From contig JAIORQ010000009.1 in the NCBI GenBank assembly GCA_021108035.1, positions 1 to 64,000 on the forward strand: a stretch of 64,000 bases of DNA. The letters run 5' to 3'. The stretch comes from Bacteroidales bacterium (lineage in GTDB: Bacteria > Bacteroidota > Bacteroidia > Bacteroidales > JAADGE01). Below the pieces are notes generated by a model. That model made no database searches. It worked only from the letters and a program-made list of their open reading frames with translations, and was not told the origin of the DNA. Shown piece by piece: positions 7,156 to 18,123 of this stretch (position 1 is the first letter of the stretch; the number at the start of each line of letters is the position of its first letter). A program made the position numbers and the translations under genes.

Positions 7156-10100
7156 TTACTCAACCGTCACATACATACCGCCTTTTTGTGAATAAATTGT
7201 TGCATCATACATAGCCTCACAATATGTCGGCGGCATCCAGAACTTGCCGGCATAACTTGCATTAAGCATCACTTTAAATGTTTTGCTTTTGCTTTTGTTT
7301 AAGTCAAAATACGTATAAACACGGTCGTCTCTTATGTCAATGTATTCAGGAGTTGCAGTATGTGATGAGCCGTATCCTGTATTATACAATCTTGTATTTA
7401 TAATTTCCCAGCCCGACGGGAATATTTGAGATAATGCCATCTCTTCGTATTTTTTCAAAATTCCCGGATGCGTAATAGTAACATGTGCAACAAAATCAGT
7501 ACCTTGAGCAATATTTTTCGGAGACAGGCTTGTGCCGTCAGGATAAGTATATTTTACCGTCATTCTTAAATCTTTCTGAGCATCAGCAGATTTTCCAATA
7601 TCCGGTATTCCTTGCAGAATTACTCTTACGTAAACAATTCCCGAGCTTGTATTTTTTACAGTGATATTTCCGGCATTTGTACCCTTAATGTTCATATCAA
7701 TTTGCGATATGGTCTTATTCACTGCAACTGACTTCATACCGGCAGAGTTCAATTTATATTGATATTTAAGTTGTCCGGATTTTGCATTGCTTTCAACATA
7801 TAATGACGCAGCAATTAATGAATAAGCAGTTGTTTGTGTGCTTAAGTATTTATTGCTTGATAATTCTTCCGATATTTCTTTCAGCAATTTGAATGCTTTT
7901 TCTTTTTCGCCTATTAAACTTAATGTTTCCAAAATCATAGCTTTATCACGAAGAGTACTTCCGTATGTGTAAGATAATTCTGTATATGAACTTATATAAG
8001 TTGTTAAACCCGCAATCATTGATTTAGCATGTGTTTTTTTACCTGAAAGATAATATGCTGCGGCAAGTCTCCATTTTGCTGTATTCGACAAATTCTTGAT
8101 ATTCTTCATTCTGTTCATGGAACTTTTTGCAGGGTATCCGGCTAATGCGAGTGAATATAACCTGTATGCTTGCACCAATTGAGATGAAGGTCCGTCATTT
8201 GTCCAGTTCTTTGCTTTTTTAGATTGATATTTTCTCCAAGATTGGATAACAGAAGATGAAACAGGATATCCTTTTTTCTTTGCTTCAATAAGGAAATGTC
8301 CGGCATAAGTAGTACCCCAAATACTTGCATTAGAACCTCCTTGCCAATACGCAAAACCTCCGTTTGATAATTGGAATGAAGACAATTGTTTAATACCTGC
8401 CTTAATGTTCTTTTCTATTTCCTTTTTTTGTTTGGCATTCAATTCAATTAAATTAGAGACAAACAATTGAGGAAATACCGCAGATGTTGTTTGTTCAACG
8501 CATCCGTGAGGATATTGAATTAAAAAGTCTAATCTGTTTTTCAAATTTATTGGCGGAATACTTGATACTTCAATTACTCCGTTGTTTGTTCCTGCAATTC
8601 CTACAGGTGTATAATCAGTTACCCATGATTCACTTGCCGACAGAACTTTTTCTATAACATTGGTTGTCAGGTGATTCGGATTCCTGACATCAATTTCAAT
8701 ATTAAAAGAAGATGTAATATTGCCTGATGTTGCAATAACTTCAACAATACCGACACCTATTTTCTTATTGACCAGCAATTCGAAATCAAGATTTTGTTCG
8801 CCTTTTTTGTTGAATCTTAATGTTTTTGTTTTATTCCCTTTTACAGTAAACAAGTTATTTGTTTTTAATGTAACTTTCACATCTTTAATGTTTTTCTTCA
8901 TAACAAATATTGTTGCAGGAAGTTTTACGATTTCTCCGGGTGAAAGCACTCTTGGCAGAGTTCCCAAAACCATCAGGGGTTTAATTACCGGAACGGCTTT
9001 ATCCGTTGCACCGTAGGCATTATTATTTCCTGCAATAACCATTGTTCTGACAGAACCTATGTATTTTGAGATATTAATTGTATGTGTTTTTTTATCACCT
9101 TTTCCGAGCGTGAAAGGTCCGAGAAACTTAACCACCGGCTTGAACCGATTTGCAGATTTTTTATCTTGACCTTCTTCATCCATGCCTCCGCCAATTGCCA
9201 GCAATCGTTCAATTTTTCCGGTAGTTGCACCAATAACTTCCTTATACATATCCCAAGTTTTAACACCGAGAGCTTCTTTTGCAAAAAACTTATCCCAAGG
9301 ATTAGGTGTCTGAAAACGAGTAATATCAAGCAATCCTTCATCAACAATTGCGAGTGTGTATGTCATTGCTTTTTTATCCTTTTCCGAAACAGTTATTTTA
9401 AAGTCTTTTCCGCTTTCAATTTCATTTGGCATAACAATAACAGGTTCCAATATAGTATTAGGGTCTTCAACCATAATCGGAATTGCTCCGTACATTCTAA
9501 TAGGCAAATCATTTGCTGTTTGCGAATGCGGTTGTAACAAACTTATGTGAACATAAACATTCGGAGTCATTTCTTTAGTTGCCTTAAATTCAAATTGGGT
9601 TTCGCCTTCTTTTGTTTGCACCCAATATGATTTTAAAACATCTGTACCGTCTTCAATACTAATTAAAGCTCTGCCGTCTTTTCCTGTAGGAATTGTGATT
9701 TTAACATCATCGCCCACATTGTATTTTTCTTTATCGGAAACAAATGTCAGCATTGATGCTCCTTCGGCATCGCCTTTTTGTGCTCTTCCTGCCCAACCCG
9801 GCCAGTCAATGTAAACTATTTTTCCTGTTGAGTGTCCGGTTTCAGTGTCTTCAGCTATTACCAAATATCTTCCCCAATCAGGATATTTTACTTCAATATT
9901 CCAAGATGCTTTTCCGTTTGAGCTGTTTACAACTCCTTCTTTCAGCAATGTTGCAGAATTCCTGAAATTGTAACTTGAAACAGTATTACTTGAAGCATCA
10001 TACCACCATCTCCAACTTAATTTATAGAACTTCATTTTTATTTTATGAGATTCTTTTAAGACCTTACCGGTTGGTGTTAGTGTAACTAATTCAACTTTAT

Positions 10101-12705
10101 GTTTCTTGTCTGTAAGTAACATTCCTCTGATTTTATCACCTTTCGGTAATTTTATTCCTGTGTAAGCTTCATAAGGTGAGAATTTTACGGTATATTGGTC
10201 AATACTGAAATTTCCTCCTTTTTCAAATGCTTTAGTAAAGAAAACAGCATTCATCATTCCCGGTGCTTCTCCTGATGTGTAGAGATTTGCTGTAAGTTCT
10301 ACATTACCGTTTTCATCAGTAGTTTTATTGAGTAATTCTTCAGCATCTGAATAAAAAGCTTTAGTAGGGTCGTCAAAAGTAAAATCTGAATATTTCTCAA
10401 AATTAGTAGAAACAGGATGAAGCGATGCATCAACTTTTACTTTAAGACCTTTGCCTATTGCACCGTGCAACCATTTTACATTAAGAGTCGCACTTTCACC
10501 TTTGCCTTCATAAATCATTTTTTTACCGAAATCTAAAGCAATTTTTAAACGATTAGGTTTGATTGTTTCAACTTTAACGGTTTTATTAAAATCTACAGAA
10601 CCAACGGAAACTTTTAAGTTGTAATTTCCTGTAACTGCATCATCTTCTGTTTCAGTAATGAATGTGTAAAACCCTGTATTGTTCTTTGTTTGCACTTCTT
10701 TTTTCAATACTTGCCCTTTAGGATTGCTGAATTCAAAAATAACAGGATGTCCGTCGGGTATTGATTTGTTTTCATCTTGCAAAATGAAAGTTGAGAAAAT
10801 TGAATCTCCCGGTCTCCATACACCTCGTTCTCCGTATATGAAGCCTTTGATGCCTTCCTTAACTTCTTCTCCTGATATTGCAAACCTGCTTAATGATAAT
10901 GAGTTACCGTCATTCATTTTCAGGTATGCTCTTTGTTTTCCTAATTTTGCGACAATGAAATAAGGATCATCCATACTGCCTAAATTTACTTTTCCTTCGT
11001 TATCGGTTTCTCCACTTGCCAATAATTGTTGTTGATAATCAAATATCTCAATACTGACTCCGGCTTTGGGCTTCGTTGTTTGAAGATCAGATATAAATAC
11101 ATTTATATTGCCGTTGCCTGATTGTTTTGCAATAAGACCGAGATCAGAAGCAATTATGTTTCTTGCAGCTTTTCTGTTTCTTCCGTAATATGCTTTTTTA
11201 CAAGGATTATCTCTGTCTCCCCAATATCCGTAGTAATAGTTGTATTCATAATAATCTTCATAACTGTCCCAATTTGTGGTCTCATTTTCATCGGTCCAGT
11301 CATCTTCTTCCTCTGCTTCAGAATCTTCTTCACCGTCTTCATCACATTGATAAAGAGAGTATTGTTTTCTGAAGTTAAGTTCGACACGATATATTGCACC
11401 CGGTTCAGCTTCAATAATTTCGCTGAGGTCAATTGAGAAACGATTCCAAACTCCGTAGTCAATAATATTGAATTTGTCAAGATCAATTTTTTTCCTTACA
11501 ATTGGTTTGCCTACTTGTCTTAAGTTATAATTTCCGTCGATATCATTTGTTTGTAAAAATTGTAAAATATTGTTTTCATAGATTTTAATTACTGTAATAT
11601 CAACAGCCTTCAGATTAACTGATTCGAAAGGGAAGATTAAACCTTTGTCGCTTGACGGTAATATTGTTCCTTCTCCCACAATTTTTACTTCCGGTTTAAT
11701 CGCTTCAAAAGCTAATTCAAAATTATCTTCGTTCTTAAGTTTATAGCCCAGTACATTTTTAATTCCTTCATAAACATATACACGTTTAATATCTCCGACT
11801 CTGTCCTGTGCATAAACTTTAATTATGTTGTCATCAATTACAAATCTTAAATTGTTTTCTCCCTGAATAGTAATCAAACCGTTTAAGTTTTGTCTTTCAT
11901 CCAAAGGATCGGTAAATTGAAGTTGAAGATATTGTTCGGGATGATGAATTACTTTTGAAGATAATAGTTTAAAATCGCCTATGGCAGGGATTTCAATTTC
12001 AGATTTTTCATCTTTATCAACATCTATAGCATCTCCGTTCCATTTCAGATTTATTGAAGATGTTTTTTTCATTCGTTTAATACTGTCAATCGTAAAATAG
12101 TGTATTCTTAAATCGACATCGGAAGACCATTTTACAGATAATTTATCACCGTCTTGTGTTGCTTTCAGAATGTTTTTAATCTTATCAGGGTCTGCAGCAT
12201 CTGCCGTATTCACAAAGCCGTTGACTTGCTGATATTTAAGAGTTTTTTTATCTATTGTTTTTTGTTCTTCAATAACATAATCAAAAGCTTGTTTTATTGT
12301 TTTGAATTCAAAATTAAAAAACTCCAAATCATCTTTAACATCAATAAGTTCTCCCAAATTAAATTCTACATAAAATTCTTTGTCTGATTTAAGATTTTCT
12401 TCAGGAATAAATTCCAGAGTGTTATTTATTAAGGTATATTTTCCTTCAACTTTCGGTCTGATATTGATAAGACCTTCGGGTAACTTATCTTTATCTTTTA
12501 ATTTATCTGTAACCGAACTTGTTAATTTTAGTTGAATAGGGGAGTTCTTCGAAATTATTCCGGAAGTATGTGCTGTAATGTATTTTGCAAATTCCGGATT
12601 ATCAAAGTTGAGATTCCGTTTTTTAAAATTCACGGATATTAAAATTATTACTGCAGCAAGAACTGCAAATCCCAGAAAGTAGAAAATTATTTTTTTATTT
12701 TTCAT
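7156..12705 (-). CDS. Bacterial alpha-2-macroglobulin family protein, thioester type
   Basis: 1849 residues. A periplasmic protease-trap protein. An uncleaved N-terminal membrane anchor (IIFYFLGFAVLAAVIILISV, about residues 5-24) has no lipobox Cys. Long beta-rich MG domains follow, with an unusual acidic/Tyr-rich insert (about residues 455-510: runs of E/D, then YYEYNYYYGYWGD). The thioester motif CVEQ is intact, with Cys at about residue 1402, in the context YPHGCVEQTTS, followed by the alpha-helical thioester domain and the C-terminal receptor-like domain. In many bacteria this gene sits beside pbpC; no pbpC is in the window. The extreme 3' end is duplicated as a fossil at 5535-5648. Family call firm; physiological target inferred. 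Confidence 0.93.
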   Translation of the reverse strand: MKNKKIIFYFLGFAVLAAVIILISVNFKKRNLNFDNPEFAKYITAHTSGIISKNSPIQLKLTSSVTDKLKDKDKLPEGLINIRPKVEGKYTLINNTLEFIPEENLKSDKEFYVEFNLGELIDVKDDLEFFNFEFKTIKQAFDYVIEEQKTIDKKTLKYQQVNGFVNTADAADPDKIKNILKATQDGDKLSVKWSSDVDLRIHYFTIDSIKRMKKTSSINLKWNGDAIDVDKDEKSEIEIPAIGDFKLLSSKVIHHPEQYLQLQFTDPLDERQNLNGLITIQGENNLRFVIDDNIIKVYAQDRVGDIKRVYVYEGIKNVLGYKLKNEDNFELAFEAIKPEVKIVGEGTILPSSDKGLIFPFESVNLKAVDITVIKIYENNILQFLQTNDIDGNYNLRQVGKPIVRKKIDLDKFNIIDYGVWNRFSIDLSEIIEAEPGAIYRVELNFRKQYSLYQCDEDGEEDSEAEEEDDWTDENETTNWDSYEDYYEYNYYYGYWGDRDNPCKKAYYGRNRKAARNIIASDLGLIAKQSGNGNINVFISDLQTTKPKAGVSIEIFDYQQQLLASGETDNEGKVNLGSMDDPYFIVAKLGKQRAYLKMNDGNSLSLSRFAISGEEVKEGIKGFIYGERGVWRPGDSIFSTFILQDENKSIPDGHPVIFEFSNPKGQVLKKEVQTKNNTGFYTFITETEDDAVTGNYNLKVSVGSVDFNKTVKVETIKPNRLKIALDFGKKMIYEGKGESATLNVKWLHGAIGKGLKVKVDASLHPVSTNFEKYSDFTFDDPTKAFYSDAEELLNKTTDENGNVELTANLYTSGEAPGMMNAVFFTKAFEKGGNFSIDQYTVKFSPYEAYTGIKLPKGDKIRGMLLTDKKHKVELVTLTPTGKVLKESHKIKMKFYKLSWRWWYDASSNTVSSYNFRNSATLLKEGVVNSSNGKASWNIEVKYPDWGRYLVIAEDTETGHSTGKIVYIDWPGWAGRAQKGDAEGASMLTFVSDKEKYNVGDDVKITIPTGKDGRALISIEDGTDVLKSYWVQTKEGETQFEFKATKEMTPNVYVHISLLQPHSQTANDLPIRMYGAIPIMVEDPNTILEPVIVMPNEIESGKDFKITVSEKDKKAMTYTLAIVDEGLLDITRFQTPNPWDKFFAKEALGVKTWDMYKEVIGATTGKIERLLAIGGGMDEEGQDKKSANRFKPVVKFLGPFTLGKGDKKTHTINISKYIGSVRTMVIAGNNNAYGATDKAVPVIKPLMVLGTLPRVLSPGEIVKLPATIFVMKKNIKDVKVTLKTNNLFTVKGNKTKTLRFNKKGEQNLDFELLVNKKIGVGIVEVIATSGNITSSFNIEIDVRNPNHLTTNVIEKVLSASESWVTDYTPVGIAGTNNGVIEVSSIPPINLKNRLDFLIQYPHGCVEQTTSAVFPQLFVSNLIELNAKQKKEIEKNIKAGIKQLSSFQLSNGGFAYWQGGSNASIWGTTYAGHFLIEAKKKGYPVSSSVIQSWRKYQSKKAKNWTNDGPSSQLVQAYRLYSLALAGYPAKSSMNRMKNIKNLSNTAKWRLAAAYYLSGKKTHAKSMIAGLTTYISSYTELSYTYGSTLRDKAMILETLSLIGEKEKAFKLLKEISEELSSNKYLSTQTTAYSLIAASLYVESNAKSGQLKYQYKLNSAGMKSVAVNKTISQIDMNIKGTNAGNITVKNTSSGIVYVRVILQGIPDIGKSADAQKDLRMTVKYTYPDGTSLSPKNIAQGTDFVAHVTITHPGILKKYEEMALSQIFPSGWEIINTRLYNTGYGSSHTATPEYIDIRDDRVYTYFDLNKSKSKTFKVMLNASYAGKFWMPPTYCEAMYDATIYSQKGGMYVTVE

Positions 12706-12825
12706 AGTCTTATAATATTTAAAAGAGTTTATAAAAATTGGAGTTAAATTTACGAATTAATTTTTGGTATTGCAACACAAATTTAACAAATCAATTATAA
12801 TTGTTAAGAAGGAAAATGAAACTAA

Positions 12826-14892
12826 TTATTTTAATACCTCTAATTTACTTTTTGCCAAATCCCTAAGTCTGTAATTCTTATCTTTTTCGCTTATGTCTTT
12901 TAATTTTGCAAAATATTTATCAAATAAAGCATCTGTTTTATTTATTTGCATTTTACTGATTGCTATATATCTGAATTTCCAATATTCGTGGTTTAGTAAA
13001 TTTAAATATACTTGGTTCAGTCTTTCACTTGTGTAATTAGTTAAGTTTTCAAAGGCTTGATTTTTATCTTTGTATAAGGGTGCTTTATCTAATATTTCAA
13101 TAAATTCTTCTTGAGTATAATTCTCACTTTTTTTGCATAAAAGAGAATTATTCGGGTCGAAATTCATAAACAAAGGCTCTTTTTCAATTTTAAACTCAAA
13201 ATGTTCTTTTTGTTCATCAATAAGAATTTCTTTTCTTATAGCTTTATTATCAATATATATATCTATAAAAGTGGGTATTCTGTATAAAGGAAATTTTTTC
13301 AAGTTTTGAATTTGTTCAATTGTAATTGATGCAGTTTTTTTAGAAGTATTATATCCGTAAGTTATTTTAAATTCAGGAATTCCTTTGTTCAGGAACCATT
13401 GATTAAAAAACCAATTAAGGTCTTGGCCTGTTACTTCTTCAAAAGCCAAGCGTAAATGATGTATTTCAACAGCTTGGTATTCATTATCTTTCAGGTATAA
13501 TTCCAAAGCATCCCAAAAAGCTTCGTCGCCGACTGTATATCGTAACATGTGCAAAATCAGACCTCCTTTTTGATATGAGTGTCCGTCAAACATATTATCT
13601 CGATGTTTATTATAAAAACGGATCAAGTTTACATCTTTGAAAAAACGCTCAAATGAGTATGACGAATAATCTTGTTCTAAATGTATGTCTGCTGCATATC
13701 TTCCGTATTCATGTTCTAACCACAGATATTCGAAATATGTTGCAAAAGATTCATTCAAGGGCAGATTAGCCCAGGATTCGCAGGTTACCAGATCACCGAA
13801 CCAATGGTGTGAAAGTTCGTGAGCAACTATGCATTCAAAGTCAATGCGTTGATCTTCGTTGTTGAAACCGAGAACATAATCGCCGAAAATAACTGCTCCC
13901 GTGTTTTCCATAGCTCCGGAAACAAAGTCGCGAACAACAATTTGAGAATATTTGTCCCACGGAAAATCATAATCTAATTTGCGAGAATAGAACTCAATCA
14001 TTTTACAGGTTTTCTTAAATAAAGCTTTGCCTTTTTCCTCATCACCTTTTTCAACATAAACAAAAACAGGCAAATCACGCCAATAATCTTTAATAATTTC
14101 AAATTTTCCCACTGCAATCATAGTCAGATAAGGAGCATGAGGTTTGTCTTGTTTCCAATGATCTGTTCTTGTACCGTCGTCATTAGGCAGTGAACTGATC
14201 ATTTTTCCGTTTGATAATGTTTTGTATTCTTGATTAACTGTAAGAAATATTTCTTGTGACATATTTTGATTCGGGGAATCAATTGTCGGAAACCAAGCAG
14301 AATTTGATTGTGTTTCTCCTTGAGTCCATATTTGAGGGCTGTCAGTATCTGCATCAATGAAGTAAAGACCTTTGTTGCTTCGTATTGCCCACGAACTTCC
14401 TTTTTTTACTTCATTTGGTTTTGCTGTATATTTTATCTTTACAATATATTCTTCATCTTTATTATATTTCTTGTTGAGTTTAATTGAAATTTTTGAATCA
14501 TCATAAGTAAATTTCAATGTTTTATTTTCTTTATCTGTTATTAATTCAACAGAGTGAATAATAAATTTTTCAGCATCTAAAATTAAACTGTCAGTTGGAT
14601 AATAGTATGGTTTTAGTGTGATTTCCGCTGTTCCTGCAACATGTTTTTTCTTGTAATCGAATTTTAAATATAATTTTGTATGAATAAGATCATTTATTAT
14701 TGTATTACTGCCTTTGTAATTTTTAATCAGCTCACTTTTTTTATTGCCGGTACCCAAATTAGTCTCTTTAGGTTTAACCACCGAAGTGGTCTCTGAATTG
14801 TTGTCGGTTTTAATGTCTTTTGCAGCTTTTTTGCTTATATGGCATGAAGTAAAGAAAATTAATATAATTACAGGGATGTATTTTATTTTCAT
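12826..14892 (-). CDS. M1 family zinc aminopeptidase, lipoprotein
   Basis: About 688 residues from the chosen ATG at 14892; an ATG 12 codons upstream is possible, but the downstream one gives a clean lipoprotein signal (KYIPVIILIFFTSCH, lipobox Cys). The substrate motif GAMENTG (about residue 325) and the zinc motif HELSHHW (about 355) with the third ligand E in LNESFATY identify an M1 gluzincin. A C-terminal helical/HEAT-like part follows. Such Bacteroidota lipoproteins trim N-terminal residues of peptides at the envelope. Monocistronic, head-to-head with the gene at 15320. Confidence 0.93.
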   Translation of the reverse strand: MKIKYIPVIILIFFTSCHISKKAAKDIKTDNNSETTSVVKPKETNLGTGNKKSELIKNYKGSNTIINDLIHTKLYLKFDYKKKHVAGTAEITLKPYYYPTDSLILDAEKFIIHSVELITDKENKTLKFTYDDSKISIKLNKKYNKDEEYIVKIKYTAKPNEVKKGSSWAIRSNKGLYFIDADTDSPQIWTQGETQSNSAWFPTIDSPNQNMSQEIFLTVNQEYKTLSNGKMISSLPNDDGTRTDHWKQDKPHAPYLTMIAVGKFEIIKDYWRDLPVFVYVEKGDEEKGKALFKKTCKMIEFYSRKLDYDFPWDKYSQIVVRDFVSGAMENTGAVIFGDYVLGFNNEDQRIDFECIVAHELSHHWFGDLVTCESWANLPLNESFATYFEYLWLEHEYGRYAADIHLEQDYSSYSFERFFKDVNLIRFYNKHRDNMFDGHSYQKGGLILHMLRYTVGDEAFWDALELYLKDNEYQAVEIHHLRLAFEEVTGQDLNWFFNQWFLNKGIPEFKITYGYNTSKKTASITIEQIQNLKKFPLYRIPTFIDIYIDNKAIRKEILIDEQKEHFEFKIEKEPLFMNFDPNNSLLCKKSENYTQEEFIEILDKAPLYKDKNQAFENLTNYTSERLNQVYLNLLNHEYWKFRYIAISKMQINKTDALFDKYFAKLKDISEKDKNYRLRDLAKSKLEVLK

Positions 14893-15319
14893 GTGTCTGA
14901 AATTTTGCAATTGATTAATATTGTGCAAGTTGAATGCTTCTTGCTGTTAATTGTATTTGTTTTGCTCTGCACATAGCCTGCCTGCCGGCAAGGCAGGGAA
15001 CACCTTCAAGTATATGCAAAGAATTAACATTGTTTGTTAGTCATGCTATTTTGTGTGAAATTTGGTTCTCAAGGGTGTTTCATAACAATGATTTTTTTAT
15101 TAGATTAAATATTTGCTTTTTTGCAAAAATAGTTTTTAACTGAAAACAAATGAAATTATTTTTGAACTTAAAAATGAATTAGTCATAAATATCAAATAAA
15201 TAGTCAAAAATATATGAATACATCTCTGTTCCGGCAAATTATTTGCAGTATAATTTGGCATAACTATGAAATTATTACTACATTTGAACTAAACTAACTT
15301 TAAAATTTAATAGAAGGAA
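14893..15319. other. Intergenic region with one short palindrome
   Basis: The only structure is a REP-like palindrome at 14977-14997 (CCTGCC...GGCAGG around GCCGGC), locally GC-rich in AT-rich DNA. A related palindrome occurs at 20307-20326. The rest should hold the divergent promoters of the flanking genes; no clear box could be fixed. Confidence 0.5.
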
Positions 15320-16306
15320 ATGAAAAGATACTTACTTACTTTTATTTTGCTTATTTCTTTTTTTTCAGGTTATTCTCAAGACAATGAATATTTTGATGAT
15401 TTTAAAAATGTCTTTGATAAAGAAAAACAAGAAAATATTTCAAAAATAGTTGAAAAGATTAAAGAAGCACAAGCAATTGAAACCAAGGCTGATAAACTGT
15501 TAGCTTCAAAAGATACGACAAAAAGTCTGTCTGTGATTGAGAAAGCATCAGGAATATATGAAACTGAATACAGAGATCTTTATATGTTGTTTGATGAGAT
15601 GCTGACAGGTTTGTCTAAAGAATTAGAAGGTGATAAAAAAACATATACAGATAATTTGTTGCAAGGTGCAAGAAACAGCTTTCGTTTATCAATTGCTAAT
15701 CGATTATCTGCAAGTGAAGTAAAGGAAGAAAAACTTTCTTATGAACTTTATATTTCGGCTCATTCAAATGAAGCTGATGCTGTAAATATGCAATGTCGTG
15801 CATTTGCAATAATTACGGGGCGAAGCAATGAAGAAATTACAGTAGTTAATACAGATTACAGTATAACTGAAAATTATGATAACTCTGCAACCGAAAATTT
15901 TAATGTAAGATCATTTACAGTTGAGAATGTAAATTTACCTGAAAATTTTAATTATAATACAACTGATATTGTTTATACTGATTTAGTTGAAAACGGTGAT
16001 AATAAAACAAATAATAATATTACTCCGGATAATGTAAACACTTATTCCGGAGAAGGCAATGAATATCGTATTCAGATCGGGACTTCAATAATTCCGGCTA
16101 ATGAAACGCAGATAAACAGATTAAACAAAACTGATCTTTCTGTTAAGACTTACAAATCAAAAATATATTATAAATATACAATCGGCAGTTTTGCATCTTT
16201 CAAAGAAGCAAAGAATTATAAAAATGCTTACGGATTATCCGAAACTTATATTACTGAATATAGAAACAACAAAGAAGTTAAGTTTTATTTCAGGGATTTT
16301 CAATAA
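15320..16306 (+). CDS. Secreted SPOR-like domain protein
   Basis: 328 residues. Signal peptide at 1-19 (LLTFILLISFFSGYSQ), a helical/coiled region to about 150, a low-complexity Asn/Thr-rich linker, then a C-terminal domain (EYRIQIGTS ... YYKYTIGSFASFKEAKNYKN ... ITEYRNNKEVKF) with the pattern of Bacteroidota SPOR-like domains, which bind denuded peptidoglycan glycans at division sites. It lies convergent to dnaJ with a 12-base gap. The role of the helical half is unknown. Confidence 0.7.
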   Translation: MKRYLLTFILLISFFSGYSQDNEYFDDFKNVFDKEKQENISKIVEKIKEAQAIETKADKLLASKDTTKSLSVIEKASGIYETEYRDLYMLFDEMLTGLSKELEGDKKTYTDNLLQGARNSFRLSIANRLSASEVKEEKLSYELYISAHSNEADAVNMQCRAFAIITGRSNEEITVVNTDYSITENYDNSATENFNVRSFTVENVNLPENFNYNTTDIVYTDLVENGDNKTNNNITPDNVNTYSGEGNEYRIQIGTSIIPANETQINRLNKTDLSVKTYKSKIYYKYTIGSFASFKEAKNYKNAYGLSETYITEYRNNKEVKFYFRDFQ

Positions 16307-16318
16307 GGATATTTTATT

Positions 16319-17452
16319 TTAAAACATATCTTTTACCCTGTCGAAAAAACTTCGTTCTTCTTTTTCGGGTTGAGGTTCAAAATTTGGAGATTTTTGCAGT
16401 TTTTCGAGTATTTTTTTCTCTTCTTTATCTATATTTTTAGGAACCCATACATTCACCTTAACAAGAATATCTCCTTTGCCGTAACTTCCGTATGACGGTA
16501 ATCCTTTACCTCTTAACCTTAAAACTTTTCCGCCTTGTGTTCCGGGAGCTATTTTAATTTTTACTTTACTTTCAATAGTAGGTATTTCTACAGAAGTACC
16601 AATTGCAGCATCAGGAAAACTTATAAATAAATTATAAAGAAGATCTTCTTCATCTCTAAACAATTCAGGATGTTGTTCTTCTTCAAAAACAACTATTAAG
16701 TCTCCGTTTACACCGCCTCTTCTTGCTGCACTGCCTTTTCCTCCGACTTTCATTTGCATGCCTTCAGCCACACCGGCAGGCACACTGACTTGAACAACTT
16801 CTTCGCCCTTAATAATACCTTCGCCGTAGCAATGCGGACATTTGTTTTTTACAATTTTTCCTTCACCTTGGCATGTAGGACATGTTGAAGCTGTTTGCAT
16901 TTGTCCGAGTATTGTGTTTTGAACTCTGACGACTTGCCCTGAGCCGTTACATGTTGAACAAGTATTGAATGAACTGCCTTGAGCACCTGTCCCTGAACAA
17001 TGCGAACAGGCAACATATTTTTTAACTTTTATTTTTTTAGTTGTTCCGTTCAGAATATCTTTCAGATCAAGTTTGACTTTAACTCTTAAATTAGCACCTT
17101 TGTTTACTCTGCGTCCTCTTCGTGTACTTCCTCCAAAACCTCCGAATCCGAAATTACCGAATATATCACCGAAATGAGAAAAGATGTCGTCCATTGACAT
17201 ACCTCCGCCACTGAAACCGCTTGCACCGTCAAAAGCTGAATGTCCGAATTGATCGTATTTAGATCTTTTATCTTCTTTACTTAACACTTCATATGCCTCT
17301 GCAGCTTCTTTAAACTTTTCTTCAGCTTCTTTATCATCAGGGTTTTTATCAGGATGATATTTTAATGCAATTTTCCTGTATGCTTTTTTAATTTCGTTTA
17401 TTTCAGCATTTTTTGAAACTCCTAATATTTCGTAATAATCTCTTTTTGACAT
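16319..17452 (-). CDS. dnaJ: Chaperone DnaJ
   Basis: 377 residues, full length. J-domain with HPD ([10 protein letters not shown]) near residue 35, Gly/Phe-rich linker (about 75-110), four zinc-finger repeats of the CxxCxGxG type ([32 protein letters not shown]), and the C-terminal substrate-binding domain. It stimulates DnaK ATPase. It lies 53 bases downstream of grpE in the same direction; dnaK is not in the window. Confidence 0.98.
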   Translation of the reverse strand: MSKRDYYEILGVSKNAEINEIKKAYRKIALKYHPDKNPDDKEAEEKFKEAAEAYEVLSKEDKRSKYDQFGHSAFDGASGFSGGGMSMDDIFSHFGDIFGNFGFGGFGGSTRRGRRVNKGANLRVKVKLDLKDILNGTTKKIKVKKYVACSHCSGTGAQGSSFNTCSTCNGSGQVVRVQNTILGQMQTASTCPTCQGEGKIVKNKCPHCYGEGIIKGEEVVQVSVPAGVAEGMQMKVGGKGSAARRGGVNGDLIVVFEEEQHPELFRDEEDLLYNLFISFPDAAIGTSVEIPTIESKVKIKIAPGTQGGKVLRLRGKGLPSYGSYGKGDILVKVNVWVPKNIDKEEKKILEKLQKSPNFEPQPEKEERSFFDRVKDMF

Positions 17453-17505
17453 TTAGTGAAGTTAGTGAATTAGTAATTTAGTAAAATTGTAAAAAAGTGA
17501 ATTCG

Positions 17506-18123
17506 TTATTCACCTACAACTACTTTTGCATAACGTAATACTTTATCTTTCATCTTATATCCTTTTTCAATAACATCTACAACTTTTCCTTTTAAATTTT
17601 TTTTCGGAGCCGGAATTTTTGTTATTGCTTCATGCATATCTGTATCAAAAACTTCTCCTGTTGATTTAATTTCAGTAATTCCTCTTTCTTTAAGAAAATC
17701 AGCAAGGTTTTTATGTATAAGTGTAATACCTTCTTTAACTGCATTAATATCTTTTGCATCATCAACTGAACTTTTTGCTCTTTCAATATTATCAATAACA
17801 GGAAGAAAATTAATCAATATATCTTCTCCCGCATTTTTCATTAACTCCATTCTTTCCTTAAGAGTTCTTTTTCTGTAATTATCATATTCAGCGGAAAGCC
17901 TCATATATTTATCATTTAAAGTTTCGTACTTTTCTTCTAATTCTTTAAATTTTGATTTTTTCCCTCCCTTTTTTGTGCTTTTTCCCATATCGTTTTTGAT
18001 ATTTTCTTCAGGTTTTGTCTCATTTTTTGTTTCCTTTTTTTCAATATTAAGATCTTGTTTGTTTTTATTTTTCAGATCTTCGTTACTGTTTAGATCAAGG
18101 TTTTTTATATTCTTTTTTGTCAT
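17506..18123 (-). CDS. grpE: Nucleotide exchange factor GrpE
   Basis: 205 residues. A long Lys/Asn/Glu-rich N-terminal tail (about 1-60), then the coiled coil (LEEKYETLNDKYMRLSAEYD) and the GrpE core with NFLPVIDNIERA and the beta-domain ending KGYKMKDKVLRYAKVVVGE. It releases ADP from DnaK. Operon with dnaJ. No CIRCE element was seen upstream. Confidence 0.97.
   Translation of the reverse strand: MTKKNIKNLDLNSNEDLKNKNKQDLNIEKKETKNETKPEENIKNDMGKSTKKGGKKSKFKELEEKYETLNDKYMRLSAEYDNYRKRTLKERMELMKNAGEDILINFLPVIDNIERAKSSVDDAKDINAVKEGITLIHKNLADFLKERGITEIKSTGEVFDTDMHEAITKIPAPKKNLKGKVVDVIEKGYKMKDKVLRYAKVVVGE

Noticed and set aside
9082..9537. Open frame of 151 codons on the plus strand opposite the alpha-2-macroglobulin gene
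   Set aside because: Cys/Phe/Asn-rich shadow of a strongly supported minus-strand gene; no start context and no domain.
14934..15143. Open frame of 69 codons in the gap after the M1 peptidase gene
   Set aside because: It runs through the REP-like palindrome at 14977-14997, has no domain and no promoter; kept as intergenic.
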